A program made the position numbers and the translations under genes. This document shows, piece after piece, positions 1 to 11,684 of a stretch of DNA of 64,000 bases (position 1 is the stretch's first letter; every line of letters starts with the position of its first letter). The notes below the pieces were generated by a model. The model saw only the letters and a list, made by a program, of their open reading frames with translations, did not search any database and was not told where the DNA came from. The stretch lies in contig JAZGUH010000628.1 of the NCBI GenBank assembly GCA_037893225.1, positions 1,263,000-1,326,999 on the forward strand, given 5' to 3'. Source of the stretch: Hippasteria phrygiana. Its lineage: Eukaryota; Echinodermata; Asteroidea; Valvatida; Goniasteridae.

Positions 1-160
1 TGAATGGCAGTTTCTCCACAAACGACAGCAACAATAAAAGCACGAAGCAAAAACCAGACAAATTTATTGGATAGCTCACTCCAAGTTGTGCGGACATCCA
101 AGGACGCAATCATTTCTAGAATCTACACGGCAGATTAAACGAAAGCGACCAGCGGACACG

Positions 161-3100
161 ATGCGAATCTATACCGTATTCGGGCTGTGCTTCCTGGCGG
201 GCCTTTGGGCGGGCCACGCCGGTGCTATCGAAGTGGCCTCTTTCAACATCCGAATTCTGGGAGAATCGAAAATGGGTAAACCAGAGGTGGTCGCGTACTT
301 GCAGAAGGTATAAGCTCTTGCAAAATAATGTTCGAAGTTGCTGATTTAGTAAATAAATATAATTACAACTATGACCACAATTGTAAATTCAGTATTTTTT
401 TTTATAGATCTTGTAACTAAATCATACCCAAATATTGGAATGTTTTTACCTGCTTTCTACATTTTTCTATGAAAACCTTATCCTACTTTCAGTTTATACA
501 CACTACAAAACGCGGTGTTAAATTAACACCGTATTTTACGGCAGTGCTATTTTGATCCGTATCTCTAGTAGCGCAACATATGGTGCATTTATTGCTGGGC
601 AATGGGCTGGGGTAAGAACTTATCCAGAACCACCAAAATGACATCGTCATGTATTAATGAAAATGCACTATGCCTTTAATATTGAATAGGCACAAGGCGC
701 GATGCGCGCGACGATGTCATTTGGGTGGTTCTGGATAAGTGCTTACCATGGGCTGGTGGTAGTTTGTGTATTATTAGTGTGACTGGCCATCACGTGGGCT
801 CTAACCTTGCATACTCCTTGTGGACCTGTGAACAAAAGATGTCCACACGGGTGCACCACACTAATTCAAGCTCCCATTGACAACAGTGTAAAATCAACAA
901 AGTTCAGGGCCAAATAACCTGTACCCCAGCATCACTGGGGTCTACAAAAACAAATGTCACTTATTGTCTGATCTTTTATCTTTCATTTTCTTTTCTATTT
1001 TTGGGGGGTTAACCAATTACATTTTTAATTATTGACAAAAAACAAACCCACCTCCAAAAAAGTCCTATTTCCCAAGCCGATCAACAGCCATTTTTAACAT
1101 GGCATCCCTCCACTTTCTCGGGCAAATAGGACCCATATTTCAACAGTAATTTTATCAAACCAGGGAGTTGATGCTGGGCTATGTTTACACAATCCCACAA
1201 TTTTTTGAGGCACAAACTCTCCTTTTTCAAAAAAGTTGTGGGTATACATTTTATGTTGATGAGCTGGCGCATAAATTCTGACATGAATTAGTGTAGTGCA
1301 CCCACACGAAGACTGAACCTTATGCGGACTTGCCCATGGTCCACACAAGTTATTAGAGGCATTTTGGGGTTAGGGTCATCCCTTGCAAAATGAAGGGGAA
1401 TACTTAATACGGGGATCACGTTTTTTTTTACTCATAGAGTATATGCATGTGCGGTGGTACATGGCACACGCACGTTGGATTGCTATGGATTCACATCGTA
1501 TAGATACAATGTATTAATTCGTTCGTCATTATTTTGACAAGGATTATATATTTTAAGGCAGAAATTTAAAATAAGGTGCATTCATCACAAGACCTTAGGG
1601 AAACAATGTGAGTGTTTTATTATTTTTAAATTGGGATTAATCATGTTTTTTTTTCTTGACGGCTTTTATTGGTGGTAGTTTATGTATTAGGCCAAGTAAA
1701 AAAATTGTTTAGCGTCCGGTTATTTCTTTTAAAGGAAGGAGACTTCTACTATGACATATTTCTAACTAATGCCTTCCACATCTAAAAGTTTTGGGGATCG
1801 TTACTAAATGCAATTGGCTTTCTATTGCAGATTCTGAGTAGATACGACCTTGTTATGATACAAGAGTATCGATCTAAAACACTGGACGCCATCAACGCAC
1901 TCCTGACAGCACTTAACGAGTAAGGGAAAAATTGGTAAAATTTCAGTTCAAAGGGCTGGCATTTCTAATTGCTAATTTGTTTTTGCTTTTAAAACGTACT
2001 GAGGGGTCTCCGTGTCATTTTCGTGCAAGGTTAACAGTCACAATGTTTTCTCGACTCTAATACAAAAAGATGATTAACAATAACACGTCCAGGTTGTCTT
2101 GATGAGACTGCTAATGTTGCTAATTTGGTTACAATATTATCAGGAACTTACAAGTTTGTGCCTTTAATGACCACTCCAAATATACTATAAAATGGTTGAT
2201 TAATTGGCAAATTAATATTACATTTTCAGCTTAACAAACCTTGCTAAACTTAGTACCCACATAGAAACTTTTTTTCTCACTGGAGTTTTTATAGTACACG
2301 ATTGGTATAGGGCAGGTTTGACCACACGGCACACTTGATCGATTTATTTGAATAAACACTCATTACTATCACTACACTAGGCGGTCCAATATGGACATCA
2401 TTGTGACGTCACATAGAAAGGCTATGGGTAACGTTGAACCACGCGGCATGTTTGACTGACAAACTTGCTTAAATGTACCACTCGTGTGCCTCATACAAAT
2501 ACCAGATGAGGTTACCTATTTCGCGGGTAATTTGACATTTTTTTGTTTTAAGAACAAAATGTGATATGACCGATTTTAATGCGTTTAGTGGCGCCATAAT
2601 CAAGGCATTCATTTATTGTATTTCTTTTTTTTATATAGATATTCCGGTCAGACTTATGACATGGCGATAGGTCCAAGAGAGGGTCGCTCCACGACTAAAG
2701 AACAGTACGTCTTCTTCTACAGGTGAGACCGTTGTTATCACTTCCATCCAACTAACACTAACAAAGATTTATTTTCATTCATGACGACCAACCAAAAGTA
2801 GTTTGCAATTACTGCCGGACTGCCGGAATTTTGTTTTAAATACTAGTAAACAAATTCAGAATTCTCTGAAAAGTTTAGAATAATCTTAATGTGAATGCTT
2901 TGTCAATATTAAACGTAGTATACACCATTTGAAAACATAAACAAAACTACTGAATTATTTACGAAGTACCGTACTAGAATGTAAGCAAAATGGTAGTCTC
3001 AAGCATCCTTTTCAAGAAATGTTGAAATTTATATCGTTTTTCCACCGATTGTCGGCCGACAATAGTTGGAAATAGTCTAGTTCCCCGACCTGATAATTCT

Positions 3101-6100
3101 TGATTTTTCTAAAGTAGGGTCAGGGAACCAGACTACTGAAAAAAAAATTCTCTGTTTTCTCAGCATCTATGCACACAAGACTTTAAACAGGTCAGTGTTA
3201 CAGTATTTGCTAGCACGCTATAAAAAACAAACCCCCCAAATCAATCTATTTCTGAAAATTACAGCAAAAGCAAATGTTGTACACTACATTTAAGCTAACA
3301 AAATAATGACGGCAATATAAATGCTAGTTTAATTCCCGCGATTCGCTGTACAGTACGCCACCAAGAGTTTGTCACAGAGAGAACAGTTTTCGCACTGTGC
3401 ATTTGAAAATATCAGTCGACACGTCCATCTAAAAGGTATGTATCATTTTGCTCCAAACGAACAAAACTGATACCATGATACGACGCGCGAACTTTGAAGT
3501 ATAGTTTGAAATTCTGGACGGTCAGTTATTGTTAATATTTACTAGGCTTCCAAATGCGTTTCGAAATGAAATCTCGAATTATCTTAAGAAATACGTATCC
3601 TGTGAAATTATCCTAAGAAATACTTATTAACCGCGCAGTTTGAAAATCAACTCGCAGGTGCAACCGCATGGTGGCGCACGGTATTTTAAACTGGCCCATT
3701 TAAGCAATGATTAAATATACTACGCCCAAACCAGGTATGGTATTAATGTTCTATATTATTGTATTTCAGGACGGACTTGTTCAAGGTTGTTGGCCAATAT
3801 GCTTACGTAGAGAAAGACGATGAATTTGAACGGCAGCCCTACATCGTACGGTTTCAGACTCTTACGTCATCATGTAAGTTATGAATTCCAATGCAGTTGG
3901 TATTACAGGTCAAAAGGTCAAAAGGTGAGTCACATTAAATTCCCCCTCTCTACCTTGATTGCCTGCTTGATCCTTGCAATAATTTCTATGGCAGTAAATG
4001 CATGACATGCTATCGATGTCACTTCCATTTAGCAACAAGTTTAAAATTGCAAAATTCGTCTCAAACCAATTATTTTCATGTCGGTTGAATCTCATTCAAT
4101 TATGATGTCACTTGAGCTAGACTTGTTCCTGGTCCCTATGTCATTTTGGAGCTACGTCAGTCATTTGCTTATTCATGTTCGGGGCCAGGGTTTTCCTCTG
4201 TTGGTAATAAACAACTATCAAATAATGATTTAGACGCAGGCACGTGACAGATTTTCGACCAATAGGAATAGTGATACTGTCCCGGACATCACACTTATCA
4301 ATAGAGGTTAAATCATGGACTTTTTCCTTTCTAATGGTTAACGTAACGTGGCAAACACTGCAAACACCAATGTAGAGCAGACCATTTCACTTAAAAAATC
4401 CATTTCGTCAAAGATTTTGTCAAAGGCTGCATTATCTTTCATCCAATCAGCTCTGCCGTCTGAATTTGCCGTCGTGAACATCCACACCAAGCCAGGATAC
4501 AAGATCACGCGTTACGAGATCGACGCACTGGCTGATGTCTATGATGATGTCGTTGCGAAATGGGGAGTACAGGTAGGTACGGTATAATGGGCTAAAAATA
4601 GATGCACCAGGTTAAAACTAACGGTGCAGAGGCTAGGCTAGGGGTTGCTGCAGGTTGGCATTCTCGACTCCATGGAGACGAGGTTTGCCCCCTTTTTTTA
4701 TGGGTATCGCCCAACACAAGGCCAAAAAGGCCACTCAGGGTGTGGGCTACAAAATACAAGAAGACAGAAATCACAGGCACAATCATGAGAAGGCATCAAT
4801 TCACATTTCGTTTGAATTGTAAATGATTATAGGTGGAAGAGAAGCAGGTTATACAGAGACGCAGTACGAGGGGAAAATTGAAGAGTATCTCCTTTGAAAC
4901 TGACAGTGAAAATGATGTGATGAGACAGCCAGGCGAGTAGAGTGGACAGGGGGAACTATAATGATGAAAGGCCACTGGAACACCTTCCATGATAGTATCG
5001 ATATATGGAAACGTTTCCCCGGTTTTGTCTCATAAAAGAAGTTGACCACACGCGCGCTCTGTGGAGCGATGTGTACACAAGGTCGCGGGCCACTGACCTG
5101 CAGTGCAGGGTAGTTCCATTGTGGGAATGGGTAAATATACAATGGCACAATGAGGGGACAGGCATAGTGTAAGCATACAACGGTAACAAATTGTTGTGTA
5201 GTTCCATGTATTTTAATGCTTTACTCTTCTGATCAAAACACCAATGTAACCACTGAATAACGCGTACGCAGAAGCAGAAGTCACTAACGTACGTGGATGT
5301 AGTTGAAATTTGGCGCGCGCGGCCTGTACAGTTCCCAACCCCCTACGAGTTTTAATGGTACGATCCAATAAATAGGACTGAAAATCAGCTTTAATTGTAA
5401 AATATCACTTTAAATTAATCCCAAAACTGAAAATACTAGCTTGACAAATAGTCTTACATATTAATAATTATTAAAAACTATATTAGATATTGTAGAATTG
5501 TAGCATTTGACGAAGAAAGACACCGAGTAATAATTTATGACGTCACAAATGAAGCTTTGCGTGCTTGTGCATCCGGGACCTTTAAACGAAAGGTCATTTC
5601 AGACGCTAGCTGGTAATGGACAGTCATTTTAAAAGGCTTTCTTCCGACGAAATTATTTAACCAATCAAAATAGGTTTTATATAACAAGAAAGCTAACAAT
5701 CAGCATATTCATAAACCGCTAGGCCCGAAGCAGCCTGGTCACGGTGAAACGAGTGAGGGCTTGCGAAAGCGGGTCATGTAAGAAGAAACTCGCTGTTTTG
5801 CCAACTCTCCCACGGACATCTTGCAGACTTACTATGTTTTTTCCGACGAAACTGAGGAACTGACTGGTATTATTTCTAGGTTTTGGATTTGATGAATAGT
5901 TGTTCTAGTGACTCCCGGGCGGCCCAATACTAGCAATGAAAGCACTTTTTTATAAAATCACTTTTTCATGAAAAAATGCTAATTTTCCCTATGTACGCAG
6001 GCCGCACGGAGCGGATGAGACAACGTTTCCATAAAAGAGGCCCTTGGATTACAAAGAAGGATCTAATACCATGGAATAAATCATAGCTCTATGAGATTTG

Positions 6101-7306
6101 CCCCTGGACGGGAATCGAACAACATAGCCACTCCCTCAAAATCTATCATGTGCCGTGGATTGCACTTTTGTCAAGTAATATGTAGATTTGTATAACTATA
6201 CTGTGTAGCTCTTGACATAGTGCCTGTGAAAATCATACATGACTGCATTCACAGTACCTTAACAGTAACATAAGAAACAATACTGAGCTGTTGATGATCG
6301 GGAATGATTTCACTAATTGGAAAATTTAAATTTCTGTCACTCAGGACGTGATAATCACGGGAGACTACAACGCCGACTGCAATTACGTCAGGCCTTCTTA
6401 TTGGCCGACGATCAGACTGTTTACAGAGAAGCGTTTCTATTGGCTGACACCCCACGATGCCGACACGACCGTTGCCGGCACGGACTGTGCATATGACAGG
6501 TACGAACAGTTACTACATGATTACATATACACAAGACGTAACTATACTTGAGATGATCGAATGGGGAAATATACCTATATTTGCAAGCTGAAGTGCCTTA
6601 AAAGTCACCTTAATACTTAAAATACTTAAACCCACACCATTCACCTGTACATCAAATTATTCTACCATCACTTTCAACCTTTTGTACAGGTGTGAGTTAA
6701 CTTATTCCTCTTAAGCCATACCGTAAAAAGAAGCTACATATTGTGTTTTTGTTTGTTTATGTTCTTTTTTTTCTTTTTTTGTTTGGGTCATTCCAGGTTT
6801 GTGTTGGCTGGTTCGAAGATGACCGCTACACTGGCAACTTCTCGTGTCTTCAACTTCGACACTGAATACAGGCTGGATGAGGCCACCGTGAGTTGTTTTT
6901 GCTCAAATGTGGAGAAAAGCTGGAGTTCTTGTTCTGTTAAGTCAAACAAAATGCGGATGCACTTTCATACAGAATTAACGAATGCGTCTAAACTTTTACC
7001 GCTATTTCCGTAGTCCGAACTACGACAAAAGAGGGCGCCATTAAACACAATCCACAGATTTTTACGGAGCAATGTGAACAATTAGCGTGCTAACCCATCG
7101 GACAATAAACTTACTTTGCAACGGGAGTAACGCCCTCTGTTGGCACAGCTATGTTTAATCGTCACCTATGGCAGTTTGTATGCACAAATGTCTAAGCAGC
7201 TTTGCATGCTCATTTCGCCTGCCGTAAGATTTTTATTTTTGTATCATTTTTCTTTCAGGCCCTGTCTGTTAGCGATCACTATCCGATCGAGCTGACATTC
7301 AAGTAA
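161..7306 (+). CDS. DNase I family endonuclease, copy 1 (8 exons, complete)
   Basis: Secreted Ca/Mg-dependent endonuclease that nicks double-stranded DNA. Exons: 161-307, 1831-1919, 2639-2722, 3770-3873, 4451-4572, 6345-6499, 6797-6887, 7259-7306. All introns are GT-AG and the frame is kept throughout, giving 279 residues. Residues 1-22 are a signal peptide (MRIYTVFGLCFLAG, then AGA before the mature end). Family landmarks are all present: FNIR, IQE, KEQY, the catalytic His in NIHTKP, GDYNADC, CAYDR and the C-terminal SDHYP. The cysteines in ADC and DCAYD match the essential disulfide; the small second disulfide loop of mammalian DNase I has no counterpart. An in-frame TTG at 86 lengthens the open frame, but ATG 161 opens directly on the signal peptide and is preferred. 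Introns 1 and 5 carry insertions. Function is inferred from family motifs with high confidence; activity is not shown. Confidence 0.93.
611..747. mobile_element. 137-bp TIR MITE, unit 1, intron 1
   Basis: Nearly the whole element is an inverted repeat: arms of about 37 bp starting GGTAAG and ending CTTACC around a short GC-rich loop. It is flanked by perfect 9-bp duplications ATGGGCTGG (602-610 and 748-756), the size typical of Mutator-like or Merlin elements. The element is non-coding and non-autonomous, and all three units carry it, so it predates the duplications. Confidence 0.85.
850..1302. mobile_element. 453-bp non-autonomous TIR element in intron 1 of copy 1
   Basis: Ends are inverted repeats of about 18 bp (GGTGCACCACACTAATTC against GGTGCACTACACTAATTC). 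CACACG occurs on each side (844-849 and 1303-1308) and only once at the matching unoccupied site in unit 2 (16862-16867). There is no transposase reading frame. The superfamily is not assigned; a 6-bp duplication would be atypical for standard hAT (8 bp). Confidence 0.8.
3907..3926. repeat. GGTCAAAA octamer, 2.5 units (copy 1, after exon 4)
   Basis: Short direct repeat of GGTCAAAA, 34 bp downstream of the exon 4 donor. This is the contracted form of the array seen in copy 2. Confidence 0.85.
5004..6032. mobile_element. 1.03-kb TIR insert in intron 5 of copy 1
   Basis: Present in unit 1 only: unit 2 runs uninterrupted from TATCGATA to AAAGAGG at 20732. Terminal inverted repeats begin TATGGAAACGTT and share an inner TGTCTCAT word. 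The target is TA-rich, so a TA duplication is possible but cannot be separated from the TATA context. No protein-coding region is recognised inside. This is probably a non-autonomous DNA transposon. Confidence 0.65.
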
Positions 7307-8595
7307 ATTCCACTTCAGCTGGGACAGGTAACAAATCTTCTACCAATCGGATTGTGTCACTTTTCATAAAGATTGTCAATTTTTAAATACAAATTCCTTG
7401 TTAAATCCACAGATTTGGAGATTTAAGATCTATTTTGTTTCCGTTTTCTACTCTTTGGCAGATCGTTGCGATGTCAATCAGACTGATGCGAACAGAGGCA
7501 AACAAATTCAAACAGTATCGATTTTTCGTTCCGTTTTACGCAACGTAGATACAATTATTAAAGTGAAAAACACAATATAAAACATGGAAATTAAAGAAAG
7601 TAGTCAGTTTTCAGTGGCACGTTGTGATAAATACACTATTAAACACAATCTTGCTATCAGTTTGTAAACATATTTAGAAGCTAAACATCAATGTTCAATG
7701 GCTAAACACTATCCGTCAATACGGTAAACATGTTTAGTATGTAAACGTGTTTACAAACTGATAGCAAGAAATTACTTAGAAAAGTGGTCAATCGCTAAAC
7801 ACAGTTTTTGCAGTGTAAGAAAGCTGAAAGCTGCACTCACAGTTGGCCAACTTAAAAACAAACAAACACATTTTCTTCCTTCAATTAAAAGCTGGACGCG
7901 CCCAACCAAAACTAAATTTCATAACCATCCAATACTGTTTGGCCGGGATCTGGGGCGGAATTCGCAAGTTCCGGCTGTGAGTGACCAGGAAAAACACCCG
8001 CGGTCCTGTGTTGGCAAACAAAAGGATGTAGGCCTATCTCATAATTTTCTTGATTCTTGTTGGTAATGAAACAGTGATTTTTCAGTATGCATACACGCAT
8101 GGCACCATTGCTCAAATGCCTTAAAAAAAACGTTTGAATAAATACTCAGTTTTAGAGGTGGGAGGAAAACCATGGAATGAGATTACATTGAAACCCATGG
8201 GATCAGAACGACGGGGACTGACATCCTAAATCCAAGGGTGATTCGTCATATAGGTAAAGGGCGAGGAAAAAGTCACTGCATAAACCTGACTCCATGCACG
8301 TATTATCTATTTGTGTGATGAATCTGACATAATAAATGTACTAATTTACGACAAAGCAATGATCGTATCGGTTCAACATTTTTTCTACGTCAAAACTTAC
8401 CCCATCCCTCAGAATATTTTGTCAGGCCACTGCACTGGGTTGGCTTCGAAGTCCACACAGAAGCTATATACGTATGGAAAAATTGTGGCTGTTCTGCACA
8501 ACATTTGAATGGCCGTCAAAACAGCGTATAGGCACCGTGCAATCGACCTTTAATGACATACCGGTACATCTAGGACACTTATTTCCATGTCCTTA
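7307..8595. other. Spacer after DNase I copy 1; no gene seen
   Basis: AT-rich 3' region and spacer. It contains a 21-bp inverted repeat (7650-7768) and no convincing reading frame. The matching stretch in unit 2 is about 21999-23337. Confidence 0.5.
7650..7768. repeat. Inverted repeat with 21-bp perfect arms, unit 1
   Basis: Arms 7650-7670 and 7748-7768 (CTTGCTATCAGTTTG... and its complement) enclose a loop with further small TAAACA/TGTTTA palindromes. It could be a fold-back MITE; no target duplication was found by eye. Confidence 0.7.
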
Positions 8596-8890
8596 CAGGC
8601 GAGGGTCCAGAGGGGAAGGTTTGGGGGGTCGAACCACCCCCCTCCCCCTACTCGTTGTCAATTGTTGCCAATTGTTACTCTTTTTTGCTTGTAAGTGCCT
8701 AAGCCTAGGCACCGTAGCAAACCAGAAAAGAAATTTAAAGCAAAAACCCCGTAAAGGTCTTATTTTGTGTGCACTTGTTAAATGGCGCCACCAACGTTGA
8801 GAAACTTGTTGGGCAAAAATGCGGACAACATTTCAGAACCCCCCCCCCCCCCCCCCCCCCCCCCTGCAAACAATCCTGGATCCGGCCCTG
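8596..8890. mobile_element. Probable hAT-like MITE with poly-C tract, unit 1
   Basis: Left end CAGGCGAGGGTCCAG and right end complementary to CAGGGCCGGATCCAGG are imperfect inverted repeats. Flanks TCCTTA and TCTTAATA are at best a decayed duplication. The element holds a C homopolymer ending near 8864 and no transposase. The family assignment rests on the CAGGG-type termini only. Confidence 0.4.
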
Positions 8891-9157
8891 TCTTAATACA
8901 TTCCCAGGTTCTTTGTAGCAATTCTAGGGAGTAATCGCAAATTTCGGATTTTAGTGGCAATAACGATTTTCATATTTATATAATCCAAAGCATGATATCA
9001 TCAGAAACAAAACAGTGGTGACGTCCCCCACCCAGTGCCACGTAGGAGAAAATATCAGTGTTTTCGTTTTCTTGCAGAGGTTCCAAGCTCTAGTCGATTT
9101 TATTAATTAAACAGTAGGGGGCACGCCCACAGTATTTTTCTTAATAATACTATTATT

Positions 9158-9338
9158 TTCTGCGTTTGCGAAATTTACAGCTAAGCCGCTGCTCATTTGG
9201 AGTCCATTTCTAACCAACATTTGTTTTCTGGTCACTTCGGTGAAACATTTTTGAAAACAATGATTGTGAGTCCCCCCCCCCCCCCTCCCAAGGAGAGATA
9301 AATTCTAGATGCGCCATGACAGATGACGAAAACAGTTT
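9158..9338. repeat. Dispersed ~180-bp repeat with C tract, unit 1 copy a
   Basis: Matches 14394-14573 in the same unit from TTTCTGCGTTTGCG to GACGAAAACAGTTT, after which the flanks differ. A homopolymeric C run sits at its centre. No coding potential. Confidence 0.65.
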
Positions 9339-9885
9339 TTCCTCAACCGCAGTCATACAAAGTCTCCACTAATGATTTCGAGGGTATACAAACAGGATTT
9401 GCTCGGCGAAGGCAATTTTGGGCCCATGTAATCATGTGCAATCTGGTATGGCTGGCTTACTTATGAGAGCCGATGGTTAACTGGACGTTTCTGGCCAAAT
9501 GAGGGCGCAACTCCTGTCTGAATGGCACAGTGGAACAGGAGAATCATCAAATAATGTATCCATCCGTTATCATCCTCGTAATAACTGTGACGCCATCTAG
9601 ACCGGAAGTGCATTGCAAACGAATGGAGTACGCGCGCGACTTTCTTCGCTAGCGCTTTCCATAGAGCCCCACGTATTGGGGACCCGAAGTTAACGCTACG
9701 AAAAGATTCTGCCATTTTACGAAAAAGCTGCCCAAAAAGTATTTGTCATTATGCACGGGTAAAACTTAAATCCTTTTTGAAATGCCAACATTATGAACAA
9801 TTTCCTCAAATGATTTCTCGTGAGACATTTTTTCACATAGGCTACGCTTGCCTTAGAGTTGAATACAAGCTTCAATGCTCCGTTA

Positions 9886-11681
9886 AGGCCCTGTCACACT
9901 TTTGCGTATCCTAATTCCTTATGGGTTGCGCATTGACATTTCTTTCATACGCACAATAAGCACCTCATATGCATCTCAATCGTTTTGTGTAAGTTTTATG
10001 TACGCAGGCATGCGCACAGTACGGCCCAGTACGCCGGATAGTTTTGGGCAAGCACAAAACTACGCTGCGTACGCTGTTACGCAGGTCATAAGTTATAAAT
10101 ACGCAGCGCATCGGTCCCGCATCGGTCGAGCGCGGTACGAATACGCTATGTGTTCGTGGGGGATAAGCGGTTCATACGCGGTAATACGCTGACCCCCCGG
10201 CACGCACCCCGTCAGCGTATGAGCCGCGTACATTGGACGTATACATAGCGTACTTGCAGCGCAGATACAACGCACGCATAGCGAATGCCGACGTATTGCT
10301 CGAATTAGTACCGTTGGTCCTGCGATCGGGCAGCGCATTGTACTTATTTGTAACTTATGAGAAACGCACAGACAGCGTACAGATAGCGTACTTGCCGTAC
10401 ATCCAGGGTACACTCGAGATTTAGTATAAATATGATGGCTCCTCTACACTCCAGGGTGAACAGACCTCCTGAAGATGGCAGATCCAGGCCGGCACCGGCG
10501 AGAACACATGATTGCTGTCATCCAACACCAGCATGACATCATGAACCTGCAGCTCCATCTCCTTCGTCAAAGAAGAGAGAGAAAAATAAGAAGAAGAGCG
10601 CGCCGAAGAATCGCCTGGGTCCGGCCATGGATAGGGAGAAGACATCAGTTGGGGTCTATGATAAACTGATGGTGGAGCTCCGAAATGAGGACACAAGAGC
10701 CTTCACCAACTTCCTGCGCATGCACCCTGCCATGTATGATGAGCTGCTGGAGAGAGTGGGAGGAAGACTCACCAAGAAACACACCTTCATGAGACACCCC
10801 ATGGAACCAGGCTTGAAGCTGTCATTGACCCTCCGCCACCTCGCCTCTGGGAACACCTACGCGTCCATGAAGTTTGCTTGGCGAGTACCACACAACACCA
10901 TCTCTGTGGTCGTCCGAGAGGTCTGCGAAGCCATCATAGCAGAGTACCTGGATGAGCTGATGGTCTGCCCATGTACACCCAAGCAATGGCGCCATGTAGC
11001 TGACAGGTACTACCGGAAGTGGAACTTCCCCCACACCTGTGGTGCCATAGATGGAAAGCACGTGGCCATCCGCTGTCCTCCCTGTAGTGGTTCCATGTAC
11101 TACAACTACAAGGGCTTTTACTCCATCTTGCTCTTTGCCATGGTCGACGCGGACTACAAGTTCCTCTGGGCAGATATTGGCGGCTTGGGGTCAGCATCCG
11201 ACGCCCAGGTCTTCAATAACAGTGAACTCAAGGAGTGCATTGGTGATGGTACCATCAGCTTCCCAGATCCTGAGTCTCTCCCCAACGACACCCAAGATGT
11301 TCCCTACTTCATCGTTGGAGACGAGCGGCGGAAATGCGGCGGGAATACGCTCGGAATACGCTCGGCATTCGTCGGAAGTGCGTCAGGCATGCGGTCGGGA
11401 TAAGTAGGGTGCGTCCGGAATACGCTCGGAATACGCTCGGCATGCGCACTGCATACGCAGCTATTCGCAGCAGTAAAATCGTGTTGCGCACTGCATACGC
11501 AACTCATACGCACCTCATACGCAATAGATGCGCTGAATTCGTTACTTATACGCTAGATGTGCGTCGCACATAAGTCATAATAATTGAAAAATTTCAAAAT
11601 TTTGAGCGTACGGCTGCGTATTGAAAAATGTTAATAAGGAACTCATAAGGACTTGATATACGCGAAAGTGTGACAGGGCCT
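9886..11681. mobile_element. PIF/Harbinger transposon, internally deleted
   Basis: A 1796-bp element with terminal inverted repeats AGGCCCTGTCACACTTT (right end has one mismatch inside ~24 bp) and a TTA target duplication (9883-9885 and 11682-11684). Unit 2 carries the clean unoccupied site with a single TTA near 24537, so insertion followed the duplication. Both subterminal regions are full of ATACGC/GCGTAT words. It holds one damaged nuclease gene and no Myb/SANT partner gene, so it is unlikely to be autonomous. Confidence 0.93.
10475..11332 (+). pseudogene. PIF/Harbinger transposase (HARBI1-like), frameshifted and truncated
   Basis: DDE nuclease of the PIF/Harbinger superfamily. The N-terminus starts in one frame (ATG 10475; Arg-rich, then AWVRPWIGRRHQLG) and continues in another from about 10656 (VYDKLMVELRNEDT), which fits loss of one G. 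The main frame keeps FTNFLRMHPAMYDELLERV, LTLRHLASG, the first catalytic Asp in GAIDGKHV, the VDADYKF strand and GSASDAQVF with the second Asp. It then breaks after YFIVGDE near 11330 and runs into ATACGC-type subterminal sequence. The last third, including the third catalytic acid and the ERTFG-type region, is missing. It lies inside the element bounded by TTA duplications. Confidence 0.9.
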
Positions 11682-11684
11682 TTA

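Noticed and set aside
86..160. N-terminal extension of DNase I from 86
   Set aside because: The codon at 86 is TTG; ATG 161 starts directly at a standard signal peptide.
6095..6130. tRNA B-box-like GTTCGATTCCC on the minus strand
   Set aside because: No matching A box, acceptor stem or cloverleaf could be made; it may be a SINE or tRNA relic at most.
9461..9715. 84-codon minus-strand frame MAESFRSVNFGSP..., also in unit 2
   Set aside because: Its conservation only reflects recent duplication; no domain and no splice context.
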